Part shown: one piece after another, positions 34,777 to 45,467 of the stretch
Numbering within the stretch: the stretch's first letter is position 1
Layout: each line of letters opens with the position of its first letter
NCBI GenBank assembly: GCA_963832945.1
Contig: CAWHVV010000007.1
Location: 620,001 to 684,000, forward strand
Reading direction: 5' to 3'
From: JAFEDN01 sp963832945
Lineage (GTDB): Bacteria > Pseudomonadota > Gammaproteobacteria > Coxiellales > Coxiellaceae
DNA length: 64,000 bases
Made by a program: the position numbers and the translations under genes
Notes under the pieces: generated by a model
Seen by the model: the letters and a program-made list of their open reading frames with translations, nothing else
Database searches by the model: none
What the model was told of the DNA's origin: nothing

Positions 34777-36882
34777 ATGCATAGTTCAAGTGAAGAATTG
34801 ATTAAAAAAATTGCTGACAACAAGCTTTATTCTTTAGAAATTTCAAATACGGTTGCAGCAGGCGTTGAAAAATTAAGCAAAGATTATGATAAGTTTGCGA
34901 GAAATTTTATAGATAAAAATAGTTTTTATTTAGAAAAAACACACCAATTGATCTGTTTTACAGACAACCATTCTCATACTAATTATATTCAATGGACAGT
35001 TTGGGACATCTCAACCAAAAAAATGGAATCCGAAGGAAACATAAAACTGAACATGCACGAATTCAGAGCTGTCGTTCAAGTCGTTATGTTATCCGGCGAG
35101 CATTTTGCGTTTGGTGATGACGACGGATATGTTTCAATTTTTAATATAAAAACTCAGAAAATTGAGGCATCCCATAAAGCGCATAATGCTAGAATCTATG
35201 ATATTTTTTATGATCCTCATACCAATCGTATTACTACCTCAGCAGAAGATCGATCAATCTTTATAGCGAGTTATGATACAGGTCTTCTTAAATTCAACTA
35301 TATTAATTGTGGCTCCAATGGAGTATTTTTTTTAGATAAAAGAGCCCGTTCGCTTGTGACTATGAATGATAAACTTTATGCGATCGGATCCTATAAGGGA
35401 GACACTACATTAAAAGAGATAGACATATTTGATGAAAAGCATAAAACTTCTATCCTCACAGGCCCATATAGACAAATATTAAATTATTATAATGGCACTC
35501 CTTCTGGTTTTAAAAAAAATAAGATTGTATTCTCTTACAAAGACCCAGATTATCTCAGTATCTATAACTTTGATTACGCAGATGACGAAAAAATTCAATA
35601 CCCTAATGATGATCCCAGGTCCGTTCATTTTATTTCGGATGATTTAATATTGGTTAAAACAGGTCAGTATTTGTATCTCCACCAGCATAATAAGCATTTT
35701 CGAGCATTTAAACAGGTCGCACGAATCAATCCATTTTCATGTCGACGAGGTCACGCACAATGTATTGCTCTCCCAAATAAGGAATATATTGTTAATTGCC
35801 AAGAAAAATTCCTGGGACTACTCTCTTTGCACCAAATAACACCACAATCCCTGTGCGATATTTTTTCAAACGTAAAATTAAATAAATCTATCGAACAATT
35901 AATCCTATTGGATCAAGCGCTGGAGTATAAAAATATCTATGGTTTATACCAATTAACATTGACTCGAAAAGATATACAATATAAATTTTCAAAAGAAATT
36001 GAACAACAATTAGAAATCATAACAAAATATGAAGATTTACTAGAATCAAAAACTGAAGAAATCGAGGCATTAAAATTAAAACAAGCTGAAGAGGAACAAG
36101 CGATGCATTCACTGATAGAAAGATTAGAAGAGAAAATGCAAAAAAACTATAATGAACAAAACGAAAAAATCAATCAGTTACAAAAGGAACTGAAATCGTT
36201 TCAGGCAGAGCAAAAGCAAACGAATGAAGAAATTCTATCATTATTAAATCCCAGTCAGCCCAGCTCAACAGAGCCATTAATAGAAACGGTCAGAAAAACA
36301 TCGGTCCCTGATTTACAGTTGATTCAACGGCTCCTTGCTGAAAATTCCATCGCTTATTGGAATTTAATTAAATTTTCAGGTCATGAGCATTTTGAACGTT
36401 ATGCAAATGACTTAAAAGAAAAGAAAGCCATCACCAGCGCAAAGGACCTTGCCCATGTAATCCAGACAACAGAAGTCAGGAGCAATCATAGTGAAAATTT
36501 AAAAAAGGCTCTTGACCAATTAATGGAAGATCATAAATCACGCGCTTTACCGCCTGCCGCAAAAAAAGAAATGAGAGAATGGGTCCGACCACAAGCAAAA
36601 ACATTGTTAGATGAACAGCTTAAAAAACAAGTTTTAGAATGGAAGAAAGAAACATTTAAAACAACATTCGGAGCAAATCCTGGTAGTAGCTTTGACATTT
36701 CAACACTCCCTATTCCAGAACCAAAAGAAGCACAAATCTTAAAAGAGTTATTTGACGCTGGTTCCGAAGAAACTGAGCGTGTTATTCATGCTGCCATTCT
36801 AACATTTATGCGAGGATTAAAGGATAAATTAGAAAGACTTCCCGAATCTCAAAGCACTTCCACTGTGAGTTTGTTTAGTTAA
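34777..36882 (+). CDS. WD40-like beta-propeller protein with coiled coil
   Basis: 701 residues; ribosome binding site AAAAGG before the ATG. Residues ~45-350 have WD40-like blades, e.g. HFAFGDDDGYVSIFNIKTQK then HKAHNARIYDIFYDPHTNRI and TSAEDRSIFIASYD. Residues ~400-490 form a long coiled coil (EEQAMHSLIERLEEKMQKNY onwards). The C-terminal ~200 residues are helical, with VPDLQLIQRLLAENSIAYWN. No signal peptide or membrane helix. WD40 scaffolds are rare in bacteria outside signalling and effector proteins. It is followed 88 bp later by the 1660-residue gene in the same direction, and the two form the main cargo of island 2. Function unknown. Confidence 0.8.
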   Translation: MHSSSEELIKKIADNKLYSLEISNTVAAGVEKLSKDYDKFARNFIDKNSFYLEKTHQLICFTDNHSHTNYIQWTVWDISTKKMESEGNIKLNMHEFRAVVQVVMLSGEHFAFGDDDGYVSIFNIKTQKIEASHKAHNARIYDIFYDPHTNRITTSAEDRSIFIASYDTGLLKFNYINCGSNGVFFLDKRARSLVTMNDKLYAIGSYKGDTTLKEIDIFDEKHKTSILTGPYRQILNYYNGTPSGFKKNKIVFSYKDPDYLSIYNFDYADDEKIQYPNDDPRSVHFISDDLILVKTGQYLYLHQHNKHFRAFKQVARINPFSCRRGHAQCIALPNKEYIVNCQEKFLGLLSLHQITPQSLCDIFSNVKLNKSIEQLILLDQALEYKNIYGLYQLTLTRKDIQYKFSKEIEQQLEIITKYEDLLESKTEEIEALKLKQAEEEQAMHSLIERLEEKMQKNYNEQNEKINQLQKELKSFQAEQKQTNEEILSLLNPSQPSSTEPLIETVRKTSVPDLQLIQRLLAENSIAYWNLIKFSGHEHFERYANDLKEKKAITSAKDLAHVIQTTEVRSNHSENLKKALDQLMEDHKSRALPPAAKKEMREWVRPQAKTLLDEQLKKQVLEWKKETFKTTFGANPGSSFDISTLPIPEPKEAQILKELFDAGSEETERVIHAAILTFMRGLKDKLERLPESQSTSTVSLFS

Positions 36883-36970
36883 CGGTACTCTAAAAAATGT
36901 TTAAAGATAAAGATGAAGAATCGCTATCTATAGAGTATTTCTCTTAATAAAAGTAAAATAGGAGTGGCAT

Positions 36971-39900
36971 ATGAGAACTGTTCGAGACAATAAACCCGTC
37001 ACCGAAGCCGAACTTGATAATATTTTACCTTATGTTGAAGCTGTTTTTTCAGGTGTTAAAAAAGGAGTTTTAAGAACGATAGACGATGTTCTGCATCCTA
37101 TTGATAATATTTTATATCCCATGAGCCAACTGGTTGCTGATGCGACTATCATTGCTTCAGGTTACACATTAGATGCGATACCGGATTATCCCATGGTAGG
37201 CGGAGTTAATATTTTACAATCCGTTATAAAAAAAGACTCCCCATTGTTTCAAGACGCGGCCAAGCGCATGCGGAATAGAATTAATGGCTTAGAACAGTCT
37301 TGGAGTGATTTCGGCAGCGCTTCAAGTGTTGCGCGCGTTGAAAAACTATCTGAACTTACCACCACTCTGTTAGCACCTGGTTTCGTAGTTAAATCTGCGA
37401 AGAGCTTTATTAATTACAATCGTTTTGCACAATTATCGCCTCCTAACTTTCATGCATTAGAAAAAATGAGCTTAGTCTTAAAACCTGTTAAAAGTCTCAC
37501 TCTTCAAGAAATTCGAGGAATGAAGAATACAGAATTGATGTATGTCATTACCCAAAAAGGCGAACTCATTATGACTGATCAGGTTTATGATCATTGGCAT
37601 TTAGCACGAGGTAAACCAGTTAAAGGCGCTGGAGATGTTTATATAGGAGAGCATGGCAATATTGTTGCAGTAGATAGTCGTTCAGGCAGTTTTGCACCGA
37701 AATCTGAAAAATTAGGTTCTTTAGTAGAACATGTATTTGAGAAAAATGGCTTTACAGAAGTTAAAGGTAGATTTGAAGATTGGCATAAAAAAATATATTC
37801 GAAGCCGCTGCCTGGAACGATTATCCCAATACCCAAAATCACTCATGACGGATTATGGCAGCCATTGACTGGAGTAGCTTTTCTTAAAGAACTCTATAAA
37901 CCCAACGGAATTTTCTCGAATGGTGAACATGAACAAAAGCGATCTCAGCTCCTATTAAATACAGACGGGTCGGCTGCATCCTTTTCTTTTATTTCTACCG
38001 CTCAGGCTTCTCCTATCGAAATGAAAACAAAAACGCTTTCTCAATCAGACATATTATCAATGTTAGGGAAACAATCATTCAGTGATCATGACTTCAATAA
38101 AATCACACAATACATCGACCATACTCATCCCCATGTAGCTTCTTCCTCCAGCATTGATTTCCATCATTTAATGAGTTCTGTATTTCCAACTGGAGCAGAG
38201 AGCTTAAAAAATCAAGGACATTATTTGCTATCTCAAGTCAGAAAAGCCGATCCGTCCATGAAAAATGCGACAGCTCATGACCTGGTTCGGCATCCTGTTT
38301 TTCAAAATGAATTAAATCTTTTTCAATACGGTGCTAACCTTTCGTGGAATCAAACCCAATTACTGGCTTTAACAGCTTCGCAACTGAAAGGCAGTGATTT
38401 AAAGATTTCAGAACGGCCTGATATGAAATCGGTTAAAAAAACGTTAGATTCACTAGAATCTACGATCAAAACAGATTTATCGGATTCAAAAAAAAGCCAA
38501 GTTCTCCAGTGGGTTGATGCTGAATCCAAAAAAATAGCTTGGCCTGAAGTAAAAACCAGCCCAGCGCAACTCGATCGCACTTCTATCACTTGGGCTGGGG
38601 TAAATGCAAGCTGCCTCATTGCCAGTGACCTGGCTTTATTGACAGGCAATCACGGCGTTGCTAAAAAAATAACGACGCTAGGGGAGACCGCGATAGGATT
38701 TTCCACTGGCATGCAATTAATGGCTGTTCATCCTGTTTTAGGTCTGGCTGGCATAGCGCACTCTCTGATGCGCTGTGTTATCTCATTTTTTGATGATGAT
38801 GACGATGATGGACTAGGAGAGCAATTAGGTGCAATTCAAGGAAGTATCGTGCACGGAATTAATCATGTGTTAACACAGCAACATGAAATAGCACAAGACT
38901 TATCAAAAAAGATCATTTTTGCCCACCAAGCTGCCATGAATCGTTTTGATCATATTGATCACAGTTTGATTGATATACAGCAAACCGTATTACATAGCTA
39001 CAGACAATTGTCTATGCAGCAAATTCATATCAGTCGGCAGATAGACGGCTTAACACGCCAACTGAGTGAAACCGAGCAAAATATTTTAACAGGGCTACAG
39101 AAAGCCCATCAAAGCATCACACAGTGTTTGCAGATTGTTGGGCAAAGTATGATGCGGAATTTTAACGCCCTCTGTGAGCAGGTGAATGTGGGTTTGGGCA
39201 GTTTGGATACGCATATTAAAAATGTAGAATACCGATTGGGTATGCAAGTGGCCAATTATTCCTTTATGCAAAAACACTTATCTTTAGAAATTTTGCATGA
39301 ACAACAGCAAACCAGAGATATATTATTGTCCAGTACAGCACAGCAGCATCAGAAGGATCGCGAACAGCTTGAAGAAAAGCATCAGAAGAAATTAGCGCTT
39401 AAAAAAGACTGGTTTGAAAAAACGACTTCTTATGCGGAACGCGTATTAGGAAAGATACCACCTAAAAAAATTAAATTAGATAAATTGGCGCTTGCTTTAG
39501 AAAAAAGTCTTAACCCGCCAGACGAAAAGGAAACATTAAAAGCAAAAACCATCTGTACTGAAATTGGATGGGAAGATCAATGGAAAAAAACAGACCCGGT
39601 TGATGTTATCAATATATTGCGCCAAATATGTTATGAAGAAGGATCTGATTTTAAACAAAATGAATTAGTAAAAAATTCATTTCCACATTTTCATGCATCA
39701 TTAGTCAATCTTCATGCTTATTTAAAAGTGCTAAAACAAAGCAAATCCGTTGACTCGGAATTATTTGAACAATTACAACTTTATGTCAATAAATTGCGTG
39801 AAATTTTGTACTTTTGCCATGCTTTAGCAGATCCATCATTTATCAAATCCATCTTTTCTCGTGCTGGAAAATCAACAGAAATTGCAGGGAATTTATTAGA

Positions 39901-41953
39901 AAAAATGTTTCAACAATTTCAGAACGAATGGCTAAGTGATTTAAGAAAAAATCTGCATAATCTTTTATCGAATTATAAAATTATTTACGCTCATTTGAAA
40001 AGTGATGATGACCTTAAAGGTATTGGATCCATTCAGGAAAAGCAAATTGATGACTTAAAAATACCATTTTTCACAAACCCATCAGCCATTTGTCCTGAGC
40101 CTTTAGCCTATATGGCGGTTCCAGGCCCCGGCGAAAAGAGCAAGTTTGCGTTATTCATGAAAAATCGAGTCCCTTTATTTCCTATCAAGTTTTATCAATT
40201 GGAAGCATTAAATGTCGGTTCTTTTTATTTTTATTATACTTATGAGGCTGAAAAAAAACAGCTTACTGTAAACTATGAATATCATTTTTCAACTGGGAAA
40301 ATAATTAGTTTATGTAAAAAAATTATTTCTGTTGAAAGCGAATCCTCTATTCTTAGTGCCTGGCGTGAATATGAATACAAACCCGGCGCAGATGAAATAA
40401 AATTATCACAGGAACAAGAAATTAAAGTTGAACAAATATATAATGAAGCTATAAAACAAGTACGCATGCATATAAACGGGAAAATAGTACAAGCAATGAT
40501 GTTATTTTCACCCATACAATTAGCTTTTGAAAATATAGAAGCCAACGTGGGTTTGTTGCATATGTATAGTAAATTTTTATTTGAACCGTATTATCAATAT
40601 GATCAACCGGCGATATGGAGCATTTTAAATATATTATTAACGCCGAAAGTCATTGAAAGCTATTTAATGAATTACAACGGAGACGAAACGCATCCCTATC
40701 AATTGTTAAAAAAATCTGATGAATATTATCTTTGTTTGGCGGAAAGAATGATAGAATCATTGAAAAATAAAACTTTATATGTCGTCAATGATTCATTAAA
40801 TAATGCCTTACTCTATCTTGATCTAGAAATACTGCATCTTTTGCCTGCGGAAAAACATTTACCTTATTTAGAAGCAGTAATGAAAAGTACGCCTGACTCA
40901 GCGAAAGCGCTATTATATGATTTATGTGGAACATTAAAAATACACCATTCTTTACAAGATAGCCTTTTGGATTACAGCACAGCCATCAGTCTTTATCCGT
41001 ACAATAATGCTATTTATTGGCATCGAGCCCATTGTTTTATGTTATCGAATCAATTTGATCGAGCCATTGCGGATTATAATAAAATTTTAGAAAATTTAAA
41101 TCAGGATTTATTGCTGCTCCGCAGTAAAAAACCAAGTACATCCATAGATATTTTAAAAGAGCATGTATATGTTAATATGGTTGCCATTTTGATTCAGCAA
41201 GCTGATGCCTATCTGATGGGAAAATATTATGCAGCGGCCTTAAATGGCTATAATCAACTCTGTTCTATTTTACCAGACTGGACTGAGTTTAATTATAGAC
41301 GTGCTTATAGTTATGAATGTCTTGAAGATTGGAACCAAGCAAAATTATTGTATAAAAAAAATATGACTTCATCCTCAGAAGAGGTTAGTTTAGATGTTAG
41401 TGTAGAAGGGATGGCTCGCTGCCATACAAAATTAGCAGAAACAAAAGAAGCTTTGAATTGTTATTTAGAGCTTCTCAAAGAATATGATCATGCTGAATTA
41501 AAGCAACAATGCGCTATGCTCGCCAATCCCGATGATGAACGTATCCATGATTGGTTAAAATCTGTTATCAATGATAAAACCACATCGGCGGATGACTTAT
41601 TGACTTGCGGTCAGCTGGCTGTCAAAAATAAAAATTTAATTGTGCTTGCCCAATTAGCTTATAATAAAGCAATTGAACGCGGTGTTTCGACTAAAGAACA
41701 ACATAATGCCTGTGCTGAAATTAGTTCCAAACTGCGAAATAGAGAAAAATATGCCCTTCACAAAAGGGAAGCATCAAAATTAAAATCTTGTCCGGATATT
41801 AAGCCGCCACGACAAATCATCCCTTATCAAGAATCGGTTCCTGTGTATTCCATAAAAAACTATCCTTTACTTAGTTTATTCGGCAAAAGACCAACTGGTA
41901 TAACCGGTTCATCTCATAGGTCCGAGACATCAAACATTGCTGAGTTAGTTTAA
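36971..41953 (+). CDS. 1660-residue helical/TPR protein of island 2
   Basis: Very large protein; start supported by AATAGGAGTGGCAT before the ATG. I do not recognise a family. Residues ~1-350 are mixed. Around residues 590-605 a hydrophobic stretch (FSTGMQLMAVHPVLGLAGIA) precedes a run of six or more Asp. Residues ~620-830 are long amphipathic helices rich in Gln/His (HQAAMNRFDHIDHSLIDIQQ, QIDGLTRQLSETEQNILTGL). Residues ~1310-1560 are TPR-like repeats (YSTAISLYPYNNAIYWHRAH; YNQLCSILPDWTEFNYRRAY). The hydrophobic-plus-coiled-coil centre and TPR end suggest a membrane-associated scaffold or toxin-like protein. It probably acts with the WD40-like protein upstream. Confidence 0.8.
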   Translation: MRTVRDNKPVTEAELDNILPYVEAVFSGVKKGVLRTIDDVLHPIDNILYPMSQLVADATIIASGYTLDAIPDYPMVGGVNILQSVIKKDSPLFQDAAKRMRNRINGLEQSWSDFGSASSVARVEKLSELTTTLLAPGFVVKSAKSFINYNRFAQLSPPNFHALEKMSLVLKPVKSLTLQEIRGMKNTELMYVITQKGELIMTDQVYDHWHLARGKPVKGAGDVYIGEHGNIVAVDSRSGSFAPKSEKLGSLVEHVFEKNGFTEVKGRFEDWHKKIYSKPLPGTIIPIPKITHDGLWQPLTGVAFLKELYKPNGIFSNGEHEQKRSQLLLNTDGSAASFSFISTAQASPIEMKTKTLSQSDILSMLGKQSFSDHDFNKITQYIDHTHPHVASSSSIDFHHLMSSVFPTGAESLKNQGHYLLSQVRKADPSMKNATAHDLVRHPVFQNELNLFQYGANLSWNQTQLLALTASQLKGSDLKISERPDMKSVKKTLDSLESTIKTDLSDSKKSQVLQWVDAESKKIAWPEVKTSPAQLDRTSITWAGVNASCLIASDLALLTGNHGVAKKITTLGETAIGFSTGMQLMAVHPVLGLAGIAHSLMRCVISFFDDDDDDGLGEQLGAIQGSIVHGINHVLTQQHEIAQDLSKKIIFAHQAAMNRFDHIDHSLIDIQQTVLHSYRQLSMQQIHISRQIDGLTRQLSETEQNILTGLQKAHQSITQCLQIVGQSMMRNFNALCEQVNVGLGSLDTHIKNVEYRLGMQVANYSFMQKHLSLEILHEQQQTRDILLSSTAQQHQKDREQLEEKHQKKLALKKDWFEKTTSYAERVLGKIPPKKIKLDKLALALEKSLNPPDEKETLKAKTICTEIGWEDQWKKTDPVDVINILRQICYEEGSDFKQNELVKNSFPHFHASLVNLHAYLKVLKQSKSVDSELFEQLQLYVNKLREILYFCHALADPSFIKSIFSRAGKSTEIAGNLLEKMFQQFQNEWLSDLRKNLHNLLSNYKIIYAHLKSDDDLKGIGSIQEKQIDDLKIPFFTNPSAICPEPLAYMAVPGPGEKSKFALFMKNRVPLFPIKFYQLEALNVGSFYFYYTYEAEKKQLTVNYEYHFSTGKIISLCKKIISVESESSILSAWREYEYKPGADEIKLSQEQEIKVEQIYNEAIKQVRMHINGKIVQAMMLFSPIQLAFENIEANVGLLHMYSKFLFEPYYQYDQPAIWSILNILLTPKVIESYLMNYNGDETHPYQLLKKSDEYYLCLAERMIESLKNKTLYVVNDSLNNALLYLDLEILHLLPAEKHLPYLEAVMKSTPDSAKALLYDLCGTLKIHHSLQDSLLDYSTAISLYPYNNAIYWHRAHCFMLSNQFDRAIADYNKILENLNQDLLLLRSKKPSTSIDILKEHVYVNMVAILIQQADAYLMGKYYAAALNGYNQLCSILPDWTEFNYRRAYSYECLEDWNQAKLLYKKNMTSSSEEVSLDVSVEGMARCHTKLAETKEALNCYLELLKEYDHAELKQQCAMLANPDDERIHDWLKSVINDKTTSADDLLTCGQLAVKNKNLIVLAQLAYNKAIERGVSTKEQHNACAEISSKLRNREKYALHKREASKLKSCPDIKPPRQIIPYQESVPVYSIKNYPLLSLFGKRPTGITGSSHRSETSNIAELV

Positions 41954-42134
41954 GGACCAGAAATTAATGTTGATTCAGCCACAGCACAATATGTGTGTTT
42001 CCAAATCGTTCATTTTCCCAGCAATGGATATTCGAAAAGTCATGTGTATTTCGCAACACAAATGAAACACAACTAATTCGTTCGCATCGTCTTAAATCAA
42101 TTTCTTGTTAGTCTTCCTTTTTTTCTAATCATTT

Positions 42135-42743
42135 TTAAGTGAATGATGGTTCATGTATTAACTCATTCAAATTTTGAGGCAGATAACCCCCGCTTTGCAT
42201 ATCCCAAAGTTTGGCGAAATAACCGTTTTTTGCACGGAGTTCTTCCAAAGTGCCATCTTCAATAATCGCACCATCTTTGAAAAATAAAATCCGGTCCATT
42301 TTTTGCAGAGTTGATAAGCGATGGGCAATGACGATGGTAGTCTTATTATTCATGAGTGAATGCAGCCCTTGCTGAATATGATGTTCAGTAGCGGAATCGA
42401 GTGACGAAGTAGCCTCATCTAAAATTAAAATGGGTGCTGCTTTTAAAATGGCGCGTGCAATAGCAATTCGTTGACGTTGGCCACCCGATAATTTAACGCC
42501 GCGTTCACCAACCAGCGCCTGATAATTTTCCGGGAGTTGTTGAATAAATTCATCACAATGTGCCTTCTCTGCAGCGGCGATCACTTCCGTGTCCGTTGCA
42601 TCCGGTCGGCCATAACGAATATTTTCCATAATAGTCCGATGAAATAATTCCGGCTCTTGAGGAATCATCGCAATTTGTTGACGTAAGCTGCGTTGAGTAA
42701 CGGTTTTAATATCCTGGTTATCAATGAGTATGCTGCCGAACTC
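42135..42743 (-). pseudogene. ABC transporter ATPase domain, 5'-truncated at the att site
   Basis: About 200 C-terminal residues of an MsbA/exporter-type ABC protein. The Q-loop region RQQIAMIPQEPELFHRTIME, signature LSGGQRQRIAIARAIL, Walker B ILILDEATSSLD and the switch His in IVIAHRLSTL are all present. The frame upstream of the first Met is still open (SILIDNQDIKTV) up to the tRNA fragment at 42744, where homology stops. The transmembrane half and Walker A are missing, so it cannot work as a transporter. Confidence 0.9.
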
Positions 42744-42792
42744 TTAATCAGCGGGTCGCTGGTTCGATCCCAGCACGGCCCACCAATAAAAT
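42744..42792 (+). other. Right attachment remnant of island 2 (tRNA 3' half)
   Basis: Copy of 34302-34350 with one mismatch, here with the canonical CCA. It truncates the ABC transporter gene and is followed by the paired ATGTAGAAG box at 42832-42852. Confidence 0.85.
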
Positions 42793-42831
42793 AAAATACT
42801 TAAAAGATATCTCCAAAATCCTGAAAATTCC

Positions 42832-42852
42832 ATGTAGAAGCAATGTAGAAGG
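42832..42852. repeat. Paired ATGTAGAAG box, second copy
   Basis: Same 20-bp-scale block as 29151-29171, also preceded by a TCCAAAAT motif. Both copies are followed by an IS21-like element. Confidence 0.45.
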
Positions 42853-42998
42853 ATTATGTCACACTTTTGGAGCCGTTGTAAGTGTTAACGGCTGAGAAAA
42901 AGCGCGTAAAAATGGCGAAGCGAGGAGCTGTTAATTTTGAATGAATGACCGGCCCCAGAAAGGAATTTTTTCTGAGGGCTACTCAATTCAGTAGAAAA

Positions 42999-43781
42999 TT
43001 AATGGTGGGCGCTGGAAGATGTTTTCTTGTGTTGTGCGCGAGTTGCTTTCTGTCGAGAAGATTTTTCTCTAGATTCCTTCACCCGATAAGATTCGGCATC
43101 TATGTGAATAATTTCAGAATGGTGAACAAGCCGGTCGATGAGAGAAACCACACAAGCGGCATTAGGAAAGATCTCCGCCCATTCAGAAAAAGCCTTGTTA
43201 GTGGTTACCAACGTAGATTTTTTCTCATATCGTCGAGAAATAATTTCAAATAATAAATCGGCATGGCGGTTAGAATAAGAGAGATACCCCACTTCATCGA
43301 TACAAAGTAAAGCAGGTTTAGAATAATGCTGGATACGACGATGAAGGGCCCGATCTCCATCCTGGGCGGACAGATCGTTAAGCATCTGCCCGGCGGTGGT
43401 GAATAAAGCGGTCTGTCCCTTTAAAACAGCTTGATAAGCGATATTAGAAGCGATGGTGGATTTACCGACGCCATTGGGTCCACAAAAAATGACATTAGTC
43501 GCCGCAGCCAGGAACTCCAAACTCAGAAGTTCTTCAATCGCTTGTCGATCACATTGTTTAGGCCAACTCCAGTCAAATTGAGCCAGGGGTTTAAAGCGGC
43601 CAATGTGAGCAGAAGCCAGGCGCCGTTTCAGGCCACGATCAGTCCGTTGAGTTTCTTCCCAATGAAGTAAATCAGCTAGCCAGGGAGCCTCTTTGACTTC
43701 TTCCCAGTGGGTTAATAATCCGTAAAGTTTTAATGCCTGAGCGCGTTGATATAAATGAGCGTAATGATTAGGATGATTCAT
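42999..43781 (-). CDS. istB: IstB helper ATPase, copy 2
   Basis: Same 260-residue protein as at 29487-30269, including the Walker A GPNGVGKST and Walker B LLCIDEVGYL. The frame is intact, but its partner istA is disrupted, so it is probably not enough for transposition alone. Confidence 0.93.
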   Translation of the reverse strand: MNHPNHYAHLYQRAQALKLYGLLTHWEEVKEAPWLADLLHWEETQRTDRGLKRRLASAHIGRFKPLAQFDWSWPKQCDRQAIEELLSLEFLAAATNVIFCGPNGVGKSTIASNIAYQAVLKGQTALFTTAGQMLNDLSAQDGDRALHRRIQHYSKPALLCIDEVGYLSYSNRHADLLFEIISRRYEKKSTLVTTNKAFSEWAEIFPNAACVVSLIDRLVHHSEIIHIDAESYRVKESREKSSRQKATRAQHKKTSSSAHH

Positions 43782-44994
43782 GGTTGATGTTCTCCGTTTT
43801 GTTCTCTATAGGGTTTGGTGTTGAAGGGTTTGTGGCGTGTTCGTTGGCTAATTGATCATAAATAGCGAGGGAATGGGGTTGGACCACCATTTTTTGAACC
43901 CGCTCATCCTGAGGCAGTTCGACTGGAATGGGTGGTGGTTGTCGACTGAGTTTTCGGCGCTTTTCCAGGATTAAACGCACGGTATTCGGATGAGGTGAAT
44001 GGCAAGCCAAAGCTTGTGAAACGGCGATATTGAGTTCCTGAGCGCCGTAGCAATCCAGGCAAATTAATAAATCATTGACGATCCTTCGCAAAGCATAATG
44101 ATGATGAGCGGCCTGGATCAGGAAGGCTGAGCATGCCGGGGCGGATTGGATTAACCGATCCTGGCCGCGATTGAGGCGAGCTTTTGCTTTTTGTTGGGCT
44201 AAGGCTTCAATATGCTGGGCGTCTTCAATTTGGCGGCCTTTATCATAACAGCGAGCATGTTGGGCAATGATATTGGCCACTCCGTCGATAATGGTCACGG
44301 TTTCCGGTTCAGCCACCACGGTGAGCAGGCGCCTCACGGCGGTATGTGGTACGGAATAATCGTTGAGATCAAAGCGAATATAAGGTGTTTTACCGACTCT
44401 GACCTCGACCCGCTCAGCGGTAGGATAGGGATGATCGGGTAATTGAAACAGAAGGGGTTTCTCCTGTTCAAAGACAGCCCGAACGGATTTTGAAAATTCT
44501 TCGGGACAAGGCCGATTGGCGGCCTGGGTATCAGTCCAGTACTGTGCCTGATGATTTAAATCTTCTACGGTTTTCCAAATTCTGGCAGGGAAAAAATTAT
44601 CGCGCACATAACGGATAGCGCGCTCAACCCGACCTTTTTCATTACCCCGGGCAACAGCGACTGGCCGGGGTTCAAAGCGATAATGCGCTGAAAAATCTAA
44701 TAAAGTGGGATTAAAGCGAATGGCGTCTCCCTGGCGTTCCAGCACGGCGCTTTTCAAATTGTCATAGAGCAACACTTTGGGCACACCGCCAAAGGACTGG
44801 AAAGCCGCTTCATGTCCCCGTAAAAAGTTACTCATGCGGGCGTCGAGATAAAATCGCAGAAAAATTTTTCTCGAATAACTCAAGACCATCACAAAAGCCA
44901 TTAAGGACCGTTTGGCTTTGCCGATGGTGATGGAACCAAAATGAGCCCAGTCGACTTGAGCCTGTTCACCGGGTAAGGTGCGTAAACGCAGATA

Positions 44995-45003
44995 GGCTTC
45001 GGG
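44995..45003. repeat. 9-bp target duplication of the nested transposon (left)
   Basis: GGCTTCGGG; the same 9 bp stand at 46787-46795, and once only in the uninterrupted istA of copy 1. Confidence 0.95.
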
Positions 45004-45180
45004 TGGCCTGGTGAAAATCACCCATGAATTGCCCGATAACCTACAGAAAAATTGGTTCAAATTTTATTCTTTAAAAATTCGATCCTATCTCAATAAAATT
45101 TGTTGTTCCGTTTTTTCTTATTTTAAATTAGTATCTTTTGCATTACTATGTATTGGGTAATTCAAAAGGAATATTTAATT

Positions 45181-45426
45181 ATGGAAAATTTTAAAAGCCC
45201 GGTTAAAAAGCTCACTGTGTTTTTTAAACATAGCCGGGATAAATGGAAAGAAAAATGTAAACAAGCCATGCTGGATATTCGAAGCCAGAAGAAACGCATT
45301 GAATTTTTGGAAACAAGTAAAGCAGAATTAAAGTCTCGATTAAAGGAATTAAAAGCACAAAATAAGCAATTACAAGATGATATTAAAAAATCTGAAGCTG
45401 GTAAAAAAAAATTACTGAAAAATTAG
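45181..45426 (+). CDS. Transposon-encoded coiled-coil protein (orfA)
   Basis: 81 residues, almost entirely a basic coiled coil (MENFKSPVKKLTVFFKHSRD, RIEFLETSKAELKSRLKELK). Start at 45181 is preceded by AAAGGA. It ends in GKKKLLKN just after nine consecutive A's. The transposase frame is the -1 frame and is open directly after this A-run, so a -1 shift would join the two into one protein with an N-terminal oligomerisation helix. Confidence 0.65.
   Translation: MENFKSPVKKLTVFFKHSRDKWKEKCKQAMLDIRSQKKRIEFLETSKAELKSRLKELKAQNKQLQDDIKKSEAGKKKLLKN
45403..45411 (+). promoter_or_regulatory. A9 slippery run, candidate -1 frameshift site
   Basis: Nine A's (codons AAA AAA AAA of orfA). A -1 slip enters a frame reading KITEKLDSATAFIENESNRK and then the downstream transposase. 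Similar A-runs drive -1 frameshifting in several IS families. Confidence 0.5.
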
Positions 45427-45467
45427 ACAGCGCGACAGCATTCATTGAAAATGAAAGCAACAGAAAG

